From contig JAITQP010000194.1 in NCBI GenBank assembly GCA_031288885.1, positions 1 through 5,398 on the forward strand: a DNA stretch of 5,398 bases, given 5' to 3'. Below, piece after piece: positions 1 to 5,398 of this stretch. Within the stretch, counting starts at the first letter, position 1; each line of letters opens with the position of its first letter. Made by a program: the position numbers and the translations under genes. The notes under the pieces are model-generated. The model was given only the letters and a program-made list of their open reading frames with translations, made no database searches and was not told the origin of the DNA. Source of the stretch: Prevotellaceae bacterium (GTDB lineage Bacteria > Bacteroidota > Bacteroidia > Bacteroidales > UBA932).

Positions 1-193
1 TTACGATTTCTTGCAGGACAAATCAATTCCCATGGGGGTTAAAATTGTCTCAACATCAATGCTTTGGGCGACAATAATTGGCAGCATTATTTTTGTCGCA
101 AACGGAAAATTATGGTTGCAGATACTACTTTTTGCCATTGCCGTAGGCGTTACGGTGCACATTTTGAGCTATAAAACAAAGAAAAAAGGGTGA
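1..193 (+). CDS. DUF454/YbaN-type inner-membrane protein, C-terminal part (5' end outside window)
   Basis: The frame is open from the window edge (codons in phase with TAC at 2-4) to TGA at 191-193, giving about 63 visible residues. A TTG at 11 could be read as a start, but the frame is already open before it and the preceding residues (YDF) fit the family, so this is a 5'-truncated gene. The visible part has two hydrophobic segments, roughly VKIVSTSMLWATIIGSIIFV and LWLQILLFAIAVGVTVHILS, followed by a basic tail (KTKKKG). The pattern of a tryptophan in the first helix and WLQILL...VTVHILS-KT at the end is the C-terminal signature I know from DUF454 (E. coli YbaN), small inner-membrane proteins of about 115-130 residues with unknown function. 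Roughly the first half is missing. It points toward the defence genes and is not in their operon. The family call rests on motif memory only. Confidence 0.72.
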   Translation, partial: YDFLQDKSIPMGVKIVSTSMLWATIIGSIIFVANGKLWLQILLFAIAVGVTVHILSYKTKKKG

Positions 194-270
194 AAAATAT
201 CGCGTGAAATAGTCCGCTTAATTTCTGACATTTAATACTCACGTATTTTATTGATAACCAAAATATTATT

Positions 271-389
271 ACGATTTTAAGAAGTGACAAAATAGCATAC
301 GAACTCGGCTTTGAATATCCGAAATATTTTAACCGCTTGTTTAAACGATATGTCAGATGACGCCGAATGAGTTCAAAGCATTGAATTAG
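271..389 (+). pseudogene. Remnant of an AraC-family regulator C-terminal HTH, frameshifted
   Basis: From about 289 one frame reads KIAYELGFEYPKYFNRLFKR, which is the second helix-turn-helix of AraC/XylS regulators (family consensus IAxxLGFxxxxYFxRxFKxxxGxTPxxFR). The frame then hits TGA at 358-360. The next phase, starting at ATG 357, continues as MTPNEFKALN and stops with TAG at 387-389. The two halves join perfectly as an AraC C-terminus if one base is missing near 355-357. The sequence upstream (TILRSD) fits only loosely and lacks the usual residues between the 'SDxSI' helix and 'IAYELGF', and no N-terminal sensor domain is present. This is therefore a decayed fragment, probably unable to act as a regulator. 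It lies on the same strand as the upstream DUF454 gene, but I cannot show they were ever linked. Confidence 0.75.
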
Positions 390-401
390 TGTTTTGTCAC
401 T
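283..401. repeat. 10-bp inverted repeat flanking the AraC remnant
   Basis: AGTGACAAAA at 283-292 and TTTTGTCACT at 392-401 are perfect reverse complements. They bracket the recognisable AraC homology almost exactly (its KIAYELGF starts at 289 and its stop ends at 389). This could be the ends of a small mobile or deleted element, or coincidence in AT-rich DNA. No target-site duplication is evident outside the arms (flanks are aaga and ccat). Confidence 0.25.
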
Positions 402-405
402 CCAT

Positions 406-442
406 AGAATGAGGTCGACTTCCCTTGTGGCTCATTTTTTTT
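406..442 (+). terminator. Possible rho-independent terminator after the AraC remnant
   Basis: AGAATGAG (406-413) can pair with CTCATTTT (431-438), forming eight pairs including one G-U, with a 17-base loop. Eight consecutive T follow at 435-442, overlapping the stem base. It sits about 17 bases after the stop of the AraC remnant and on the same strand, as expected for the old gene's terminator. The loop is long and the stem AT-rich, so it is weak by usual standards. Bases 443-546 show no further feature that I can support. Confidence 0.35.
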
Positions 443-546
443 GCTGCGAAGGTCAAATGAAATGTGTTTTCCGGCGGGTTTAGTAGGGATGGTGAGGAAG
501 TGTAACGTGATTAGGTGAAATTCGGGTAGTAACGAAAAAAGAAAGA

Positions 547-1464
547 TTATAATTCCACTAATTCTGCGGTCTCTCCATTTGTAGACAAGTATAGGAGTAC
601 AATATCGGAAACTACACTTACTAATAAATTCGCATACTTTGGTTCTAATCCCTTAAAATCCGCATCTTTTCCATGTCCTGTTCCATAAGAGTTTCTTAAT
701 TCGGCAACTCCTTGAACAATAGAAGAAATACCGCTTAATATTTGTATAATTGATTTTTTTGCCTTTTCAGCATCATCAATATTCTTTGGTGTAAAATCAA
801 GAATATTAGAAGTTTCTTTAACAATTCGAGATAGTGACCAGTTTTTATCAATAACAACGCCTTTCTGTTTTAGTATAGATTGGCAAGTTGTTTCAAGAAA
901 CTCTTTTGCTGTGCCTATTGCAAGGTCTGTATCCTTATTAACGGCATCTTGCATTAGTTTGATTTTATTATTCACATATTCAGTATCCAAAAATTTCTTG
1001 ATTTCAACTTTTTTTGCTGCAAGTTGATTCGCCTCTATTGATTTAGCACGACCTTCGTAAACAGGATAACTTGAAATCTGGTTTGTTTGGACAATTTCAA
1101 AACCGTCATTTGCTAAATTTTTATTGTATATTTTTATCAATTGGACAACTTCATCAGAATTTGACCTAACTCGCGGGTGAACAGTATTTTCTAAAAACTT
1201 CAAATATGTTTCGTCATCACAATACGACAAATTAATTCTTGGGTCACTGTAAATCCAATCGTCCGACCAATCATTATTATTTACGGTATGTTGATAAATA
1301 TCATCATAAGCATTGTTATATCTATAGTCCATTGACTTGAATGATTTTAAATTGTATAACCGAGATAAAAAATCAAGTTCAGTCAAATTCCCACAATACC
1401 ATATTTTATGGATTGACATTTCATCAGCAATATGTCGGCGTGTTACGTCAGATATTTTACTCAT
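547..1464 (-). CDS. AbiJ-type abortive-infection protein (AbiJ-NTD3-like + Abi_C/HEPN)
   Basis: This is a predicted anti-phage toxin of about 305 residues. From the ATG at 1464 it begins MSKISDVTRRHIADEM, and the next ~120 residues match my memory of the AbiJ N-terminal domain 3 family (VTRRxI, a short WYCG stretch, FLSRLYNL, then a segment around 80-100 with DIYQHTVNNNDWSDDWIY, and VHPRVR). A linker with charged helices follows. The C-terminal third has the Abi_C pattern: AKEFLETTCQSIL, SLSRIVKE, and then VAELRNSYGTGHGK, where R257 and H264 (numbered from this start) form the R-x6-H motif of HEPN RNases. The known inference for HEPN toxins is RNA cleavage after phage sensing. An in-frame ATG at 1524 would add 20 residues, but that leader is not part of the family pattern, while GGAAAG precedes 1464. 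The stop is TAA at 547-549, followed on this strand by a T-rich tract without a clear hairpin. It lies downstream of the nuclease gene on the same strand, 72 bases away (12 if the longer start is used). It is AT-rich compared with dnaK. Confidence 0.85.
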   Translation of the reverse strand: MSKISDVTRRHIADEMSIHKIWYCGNLTELDFLSRLYNLKSFKSMDYRYNNAYDDIYQHTVNNNDWSDDWIYSDPRINLSYCDDETYLKFLENTVHPRVRSNSDEVVQLIKIYNKNLANDGFEIVQTNQISSYPVYEGRAKSIEANQLAAKKVEIKKFLDTEYVNNKIKLMQDAVNKDTDLAIGTAKEFLETTCQSILKQKGVVIDKNWSLSRIVKETSNILDFTPKNIDDAEKAKKSIIQILSGISSIVQGVAELRNSYGTGHGKDADFKGLEPKYANLLVSVVSDIVLLYLSTNGETAELVEL

Positions 1465-1536
1465 ACTTTCCACTTTTTTCTCACAGATTACAATATATTC
1501 CAAAGCAACAGGGCAGTAGTGCATTCACAGAGAGTA

Positions 1537-2448
1537 TTAATTTGCCAACTCTTGATAATTTACATAAATTCGCCCTGTTTCAGAGGCTTTCCTTCTTTTT
1601 TTAAACAATAAATCGGGGAGCCTTATTCTACCATCTAAAATTGCTATTAAATCAATGCAATCCATAATTATGATCGATTTAAAATCAGCAGATAATGCCT
1701 CTGGAGTTAACCCTTCTATTGTCACCAGTAAACCACTTGTATTCTTAAATTTTGTTTCAACTTTATGACAAAAATTTGCTAAATCGCCCCTATCTACTTG
1801 CCTTGACCATTTTGCTTCAAGTAGAAAATCTGTTCCTTGAAAAGTAAATGCACCGTCGATCTGTTCTCCGTAAATTTTAAATGCCCCTTTTGGCTCTAAT
1901 TCATATAAAAGAAAAACGTCATAAAGCAGTTTTTCAAGTTCATAACCTCTCTTTTGGAAATTCTTTTCCGATACTAATTCATTAAATTTACTTCGTAATA
2001 ATGCTAATTCCTCATTTAGCGACTTTATTTGTTTAATTTTTTTTTCAAAATCACTTTTTCTGTTTTTAGCATCTTCGTTTTCTTTGGATAGTTCCATATA
2101 TCCTTTTGTGTGATTTCTAAGATTATTCACTGCAACTCTTGCAGCCTTTGTTTTCAAACCATCTTCGTCCCAATATTTTAAGTTACTAAAATCATCAAAA
2201 TTTGCTACAAAGAATAACAAATTCAGCAGATGTTCCTGATAAATATCTTGACGAATTGTCATTCTTTCTATCACCTCTTTTACAATTTCTCTCTTCGTAT
2301 TATTCCAGTCTAATGTTGCGATTATTGGATTATTGTCTAATGTTAACTTCAGAAATTCTCGTAAATCTTCTTTTTTCCAAAAAATAACAGAAAGAGCATC
2401 TCGCAGGGCAAAAATAGATTGAGGTGATATTTTTTTTGCAATGTTCAT
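1537..2448 (-). CDS. PD-(D/E)XK (Mrr-like) nuclease with helical N-terminus and coiled coil
   Basis: This is a predicted DNA endonuclease of about 303 residues. The N-terminal ~115 residues form a helical region beginning AKKISPQSIFALRDALSVIF and including LDWNNTKREIVKEVIERM and a DDFSNL element. A lysine/glutamate-rich coiled coil follows (roughly 120-160 from this start). The C-terminal domain has RGYELEKLL, then GEQIDGAF, then DFLLEAKW: D198, E211 and K213 (this start) give the D-x(n)-E-x-K active site of PD-(D/E)XK nucleases such as Mrr_cat. GDLANFCHKVETKF, TSGLLVTIEGLTPEAL and a terminal strand/helix complete the fold. I recognise this architecture from proteins annotated simply as 'restriction endonuclease', and no methylase is present here. 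An alternative ATG at 2475 adds 9 residues but abuts the last base of the dnaK hairpin (2476-2506), so 2448 is preferred, although neither has a good ribosome binding site. The stop is TAA at 1537-1539. It is the first gene of the pair with the AbiJ protein. No promoter is obvious in the 72 bases between it and dnaK. Confidence 0.82.
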   Translation of the reverse strand: MNIAKKISPQSIFALRDALSVIFWKKEDLREFLKLTLDNNPIIATLDWNNTKREIVKEVIERMTIRQDIYQEHLLNLLFFVANFDDFSNLKYWDEDGLKTKAARVAVNNLRNHTKGYMELSKENEDAKNRKSDFEKKIKQIKSLNEELALLRSKFNELVSEKNFQKRGYELEKLLYDVFLLYELEPKGAFKIYGEQIDGAFTFQGTDFLLEAKWSRQVDRGDLANFCHKVETKFKNTSGLLVTIEGLTPEALSADFKSIIIMDCIDLIAILDGRIRLPDLLFKKRRKASETGRIYVNYQELAN

Positions 2449-2475
2449 TTGGTAAAAAGTCTTGATAGAAAACAT

Positions 2476-2506
2476 GGCAGAAACAGTAGATTATCCTGTT
2501 TCTGCC
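2476..2506 (-). terminator. Hairpin terminator of dnaK
   Basis: GGCAGAAACAG (2476-2486) and CTGTTTCTGCC (2496-2506) form a perfect 11-bp stem with a 9-base loop. The hairpin starts 14 bases after the dnaK stop. On the minus strand it is followed by ATGTTTTCT, an imperfect U-tract, so termination may be incomplete. The other strand has no T-run after the stem, so it most likely serves dnaK. It also marks the change from GC-rich housekeeping DNA to the AT-rich defence cassette. Confidence 0.65.
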
Positions 2507-2520
2507 TATTAAGAATGATA

Positions 2521-4467
2521 TTATTTTACCTCCTCAAAATCCACATCCGTCACCTCCTTGTCCTTGCCGCTCTGCGCTCCGGCTGCATTGCCGTCCGAGG
2601 CTGCCCCGCCAAAGGGATCGGCTCCGCCAAACGGGTTGCCGGCTGCTCCACCACCCTGCTGGGCGTTCATGGCGTTGTACAAGTCCTGCGAGGCGGCCTG
2701 CCATACGCTGTTGAGCTCCGCGGTGGCGGCATCAATGGCGGTGAGGTCTTGCGACTTGTGCGCCTCCTTCAGCTTGCCGAGGGCAGCTTCAATGGCGGTT
2801 TTCTTGTCGGCAGGCAGCTTGTCGCCGTAGTCCTTGAGCTGCTTTTCGGTGTTGAAAATCAGCCCGTCGGCAGCGTTGACTTTGTCTATCCGCTCGCGCT
2901 CCCTCTTGTCGGCGTCTTCATTGGCCTTCGCCTCGTCGCGCATGCGCCTGATTTCCTCATCGGTCAGCCCGCTCGACGCCTCAATGCGTATCTTCTGCTC
3001 CTTGCCGGTGCCCTTGTCCTTTGCCGAAACGTGCAGGATGCCGTTGGCGTCAATGTCAAACGTAACCTCGATCTGGGGTACGCCGCGCATGGCAGGCGGT
3101 ATGCCGTCGAGGTGGAAGCGCCCGATGGTTTTGTTGTCGCGCGCCATGGGGCGCTCGCCCTGTAGCACGTGGATTTCAACGGACGGCTGGTTGTCGCTCG
3201 CGGTGCTGAACGTTTCGCTTTTCTTGGTGGGGATGGTGGTGTTTGCCTCAATGAGCTTGGTCATCACCCCGCCCAGCGTTTCGATGCCCAGCGAGAGCGG
3301 CGTAACGTCGAGCAGCAGCACGTCCTTCACCTCGCCGGTGAGCACGCCGCCCTGTATGGCGGCGCCTACGGCAACCACCTCGTCGGGGTTTACGCCCTTG
3401 GAGGGGGCTTTGCCGAAGAACTTTGCCACGGCCTCTACCACCGCCGGCACGCGGGTGGAGCCGCCCACCAGAATAATTTCATCAACGTCGCTGTTGGACA
3501 ACCCTGCGTCCTGCATCGCTTTGCGGCAGGGCGCGATGGAGCGCTCAACGAGCGGCGCAATCATTTGCTCAAACTTGGCGCGGCTCAGGGTTTTGACGAG
3601 GTGCTTGGGAATTCCGTCCACCGGCATGATGTAGGGCAGGTTGACCTCCGTTTGCGCGCTGCTCGACAGCTCTATTTTTGCCTTTTCGGCAGCCTCCTTC
3701 AGGCGCTGCAGCGCCATTGGGTCTTTGCGCAGGTCAACGCCGTTTTCGCTCTTAAACTCCTCGGCGAGCCAGTCCATGACCACCTGATCGAAGTCGTCGC
3801 CGCCAAGGTGGGTGTCGCCGTTGGTGGATTTTACCTCAAAAACGCCGTCGCCCACCTCGAGGATGGAGATATCGAACGTACCACCGCCGAGGTCGTACAC
3901 GGCAATTTTCTGGTCTTTCTGCTTCTTGTCCAAGCCGTAGGCAAGCGCCGCCGCCGTGGGCTCGTTGATGATGCGCAGCACCTTAAGTCCGGCAATTTCG
4001 CCGGCCTCCTTGGTGGCCTGCCGCTGGCTGTCGCTAAAGTAGGCCGGCACGGTGATGACGGCTTCGGTGATGGCTTGCCCAAGGTAGTCTTCGGCGGTTT
4101 TTTTCATCTTTTGGAGGATGATGGCCGAAATTTCCTGCGGCGTAAACTGCCGCTCGTCAATTTTTACGCGGGGCGTGTTGCCGTCTCCGCGCACCACCTC
4201 GTAGGGGACGCGCTTTACCTCCGTCTGCACCTTATCGAAGGTTTCGCCCATAAACCGCTTTATGGAGTACACCGTTTTGTGCGGGTTGGTGATGGATTGC
4301 CGCTTGGCCGGATCGCCCACCTTGCGCTCGCCGCCGTCGGCAAACGCCACGATGGAGGGCGTTGTGCGCCGCCCCTCGTTGTTTGCAATTACTACCGGCT
4401 CGTTGCCCTCCATCACGGCCACGCAGGAGTTGGTAGTTCCTAAGTCAATTCCTATTACTTTTCCCAT
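2521..4467 (-). CDS. dnaK: Molecular chaperone DnaK (Hsp70)
   Basis: This is the ATP-dependent cytoplasmic chaperone that binds exposed hydrophobic segments and works with DnaJ and GrpE, neither of which is in the window. The 648-residue product is full length for the family. All three Hsp70 signatures are present: GIDLGTTNS at 6-14, [13 protein letters not shown] at 191-203 and [13 protein letters not shown] at 331-343. The catalytic-loop lysine K70 (TVYSIKRF) is intact. The interdomain linker is [10 protein letters not shown] at 382-391, followed by the beta substrate-binding domain and the helical lid to about 600. The tail is Gly/Ala-rich with two [12 protein letters not shown] units and ends in the conserved EEVK. 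The ATG at 4467 follows an A-rich leader (aaaacacaaaaaca), common in Bacteroidota, rather than a Shine-Dalgarno. The stop is TAA at 2521-2523. It is preceded by a 165-base gap to the zupT-like gene and looks like a single-gene transcript. I see no CIRCE element upstream, but there is a sigma-54-like site. Codon use is GC-rich, unlike the defence genes downstream. Confidence 0.98.
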   Translation of the reverse strand: MGKVIGIDLGTTNSCVAVMEGNEPVVIANNEGRRTTPSIVAFADGGERKVGDPAKRQSITNPHKTVYSIKRFMGETFDKVQTEVKRVPYEVVRGDGNTPRVKIDERQFTPQEISAIILQKMKKTAEDYLGQAITEAVITVPAYFSDSQRQATKEAGEIAGLKVLRIINEPTAAALAYGLDKKQKDQKIAVYDLGGGTFDISILEVGDGVFEVKSTNGDTHLGGDDFDQVVMDWLAEEFKSENGVDLRKDPMALQRLKEAAEKAKIELSSSAQTEVNLPYIMPVDGIPKHLVKTLSRAKFEQMIAPLVERSIAPCRKAMQDAGLSNSDVDEIILVGGSTRVPAVVEAVAKFFGKAPSKGVNPDEVVAVGAAIQGGVLTGEVKDVLLLDVTPLSLGIETLGGVMTKLIEANTTIPTKKSETFSTASDNQPSVEIHVLQGERPMARDNKTIGRFHLDGIPPAMRGVPQIEVTFDIDANGILHVSAKDKGTGKEQKIRIEASSGLTDEEIRRMRDEAKANEDADKRERERIDKVNAADGLIFNTEKQLKDYGDKLPADKKTAIEAALGKLKEAHKSQDLTAIDAATAELNSVWQAASQDLYNAMNAQQGGGAAGNPFGGADPFGGAASDGNAAGAQSGKDKEVTDVDFEEVK

Positions 4468-4522
4468 TGTTTTTGTGTTTTATATTGTTCACTATTTTCG
4501 CAAAAAATCCCACCCCTACCTT

Positions 4523-4538
4523 ATCAACTACTATGCCA
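4523..4538 (-). promoter_or_regulatory. Sigma-54-like -24/-12 promoter candidate for dnaK
   Basis: Read on the minus strand the sequence is TGGCATAGTAGTTGAT, with a T just before it (TTGGCAT). It matches the sigma-54 consensus TGGCAY-N5-TTGCW except that the -12 GC is GA, and the GG-to-GA spacing is the required 10 bases. The inferred start of transcription is near 4511, giving a leader of about 43 bases to the dnaK ATG. I do not see a convincing Bacteroidota sigma-ABfr promoter (TTTG...TAnnTTTG) in the same gap. The deviation in the -12 box keeps confidence low. Confidence 0.3.
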
Positions 4539-4632
4539 ACAACAATGCGCTGACAAAATGGCATGCCGAATCTGTTAGGAAATTGATTGAATGGGGGAAT
4601 ACTCCGGCCAGCGGCGGGCGGCGAGGGCGACG

Positions 4633-5398
4633 CTACAGCATCAGCAGGCTTAACGCCATGAGCGCCATTCCGCCAACAAAACCAAAGATGGCGTAGTGGT
4701 GCTTTCCGTACCGCTCGGCAGCGGGTATCAGCTCATCGACCGAAACAAACACCATAATACCCGCCACCGCCGCCATGACCAAGCCCAGCGAAAAGGGCGA
4801 CAGAAAAGGCATGAGCAAAAAGTAGCCTATCAGCCCGCCAACGGGCTCTGCCATTCCCGAAAGGAGGGAGTACCAAAACGCTTTTTTGCGGCTTCCCGTT
4901 GCGTAGTAGATGGGCACGGAGACGGCTATTCCCTCGGGGATGTTGTGTATGGCGATGGCAACCGCAACGGGAATGGCAATATCGGGGCTGAGGTAGGCGG
5001 CGGTGAAGGTGGCTACTCCCTCGGGGAAGTTGTGTATCGCGATGGCAAGCGCCATCAGCACTCCCGTTTGCTTGAGGCGCTTTGGGCTGCTGCGGCGCAT
5101 CTCCTCCACCATGTGCACCTCGTGGGGGTTTTCCGCCTCCGGAATGAGCATGTCGATTAAAAATATGAGCGCTATGCCCGCAAAAAACGCAACCACCACG
5201 CCCAGCTTCGGAAAGGCGCTGCCCCCCTCCAGCAGCAGCTCCTGCGCCTGCGGGAAAAGCTCCACAAACGAAACGTACACCATTACCCCCGCCGAAAAGC
5301 CCAAGGCTGTGGCGAGGAACTTCGTATTTGTTCTTTTGGCAAAAAAGGCCAGCGCGCTGCCCACGCCGGTGCTTCCTCCGGCAAACAGCGTAAGCAGC
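4633..5398 (-). CDS. zupT: ZIP-family metal (zinc) transporter, ZupT-like, N-terminus outside window
   Basis: This is a multi-pass inner-membrane importer of divalent metals, chiefly zinc, from the ZIP family. About 254 residues are visible. The frame is open to the right edge: 11 codons (LLTLFAGGSTG) precede the GTG at 5364 and match the conserved first-helix region of ZupT, so the GTG is internal and the true start lies beyond the window. Visible motifs include FVELFPQA in the second helix, the paired metal-site motifs HNFPEG (H codon at 5032-5034) and HNIPEG with an intervening helix, then SGMAEPVGG, SVDELIPAAERYG, and a final hydrophobic helix. The H/N/E residues of both HNxPEG motifs and the Glu of MAEP, expected to line the binuclear metal site, are all present. 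The loop between helices III and IV carries two histidines (NPHEVHMVEE). The usual length is about 255-270, so little is missing. The stop is TAG at 4633-4635. No clear terminator is seen in the GC-rich stretch after it, so read-through toward dnaK cannot be excluded. Confidence 0.93.
   Translation of the reverse strand, partial: LLTLFAGGSTGVGSALAFFAKRTNTKFLATALGFSAGVMVYVSFVELFPQAQELLLEGGSAFPKLGVVVAFFAGIALIFLIDMLIPEAENPHEVHMVEEMRRSSPKRLKQTGVLMALAIAIHNFPEGVATFTAAYLSPDIAIPVAVAIAIHNIPEGIAVSVPIYYATGSRKKAFWYSLLSGMAEPVGGLIGYFLLMPFLSPFSLGLVMAAVAGIMVFVSVDELIPAAERYGKHHYAIFGFVGGMALMALSLLML

Noticed and set aside
285..300. Similarity of TGACAAAATAGCATAC (285-300) to TGACAAAATGGCATGC (4551-4566)
   Set aside because: The left copy encodes part of the AraC fragment, and a 14-of-16 match between AT-rich segments is not enough to claim a shared regulatory site.
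194..546. Possible CRISPR array, tRNA or small RNA in the gene-poor stretch
   Set aside because: There are no regularly spaced direct repeats, no cloverleaf and no conserved RNA motif. Only the AraC remnant and a weak terminator can be supported.
1341..1604. Plus-strand frame of 87 codons across the junction of the two defence genes
   Set aside because: It overlaps both minus-strand genes, has no recognisable motif and is explained by AT-rich antisense sequence.
2449..3165. Plus-strand open frame of 238 codons crossing the dnaK terminator and dnaK 3' end
   Set aside because: It is antisense to dnaK, its translation is low-complexity and leucine/valine/arginine-rich, and it begins inside the AT-rich leader of the nuclease gene.
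3169..4443. A 424-codon open frame on the plus strand opposite dnaK
   Set aside because: Long antisense frames opposite dnaK are a familiar artefact of GC-rich biased codon use. The translation has no recognisable domain, while the minus strand encodes full-length DnaK.
4696..5160. Plus-strand frame of 154 codons opposite zupT
   Set aside because: It is a shadow of the ZIP transporter gene and has no family features.

Overview
The window looks like Bacteroidota chromosomal DNA, probably order Bacteroidales. The 648-residue DnaK carries the stretch [14 protein letters not shown] that I associate with this phylum, and the leaders lack strong Shine-Dalgarno sequences, with an A-rich one before dnaK. 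The organism assignment is an inference from protein style, not from a database match.

Layout from left to right. Bases 1-193 (+) hold the C-terminal half of a DUF454/YbaN-type inner-membrane protein cut by the window edge. Bases 194-546 have no intact gene. They contain a decayed, frameshifted fragment of the C-terminal helix-turn-helix of an AraC-family regulator (about 271-389, +), then a possible terminator (406-442, +). Bases 547-2448 (-) hold a compact, AT-rich two-gene cassette. The promoter-proximal gene encodes a PD-(D/E)XK (Mrr-like) nuclease with a helical N-terminus and a coiled coil. The second encodes an AbiJ-type abortive-infection protein with an AbiJ-NTD3-like N-terminus and an Abi_C/HEPN C-terminus bearing an R-x6-H motif. 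Bases 2476-2506 form a perfect 11-bp hairpin that closes the dnaK transcript. Bases 2521-4467 (-) are complete dnaK, with a sigma-54-like promoter candidate upstream (4523-4538). Bases 4633-5398 (-) are a ZIP-family metal transporter (ZupT-like) whose N-terminus runs off the right edge.

The housekeeping part (dnaK, zupT) is visibly GC-rich, while everything from about 2470 leftward is AT-rich. The change falls at the dnaK terminator hairpin. With the AraC fragment on the far side, this suggests that the nuclease/AbiJ pair was inserted into a variable spot downstream of dnaK.

The most interesting content is this pair: a predicted DNase and a predicted HEPN RNase encoded in tandem. It looks like an anti-phage or abortive-infection module. 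Both component families are recognisable, but I do not know this particular pairing as a characterised system. All intact genes except the DUF454 fragment are on the minus strand.
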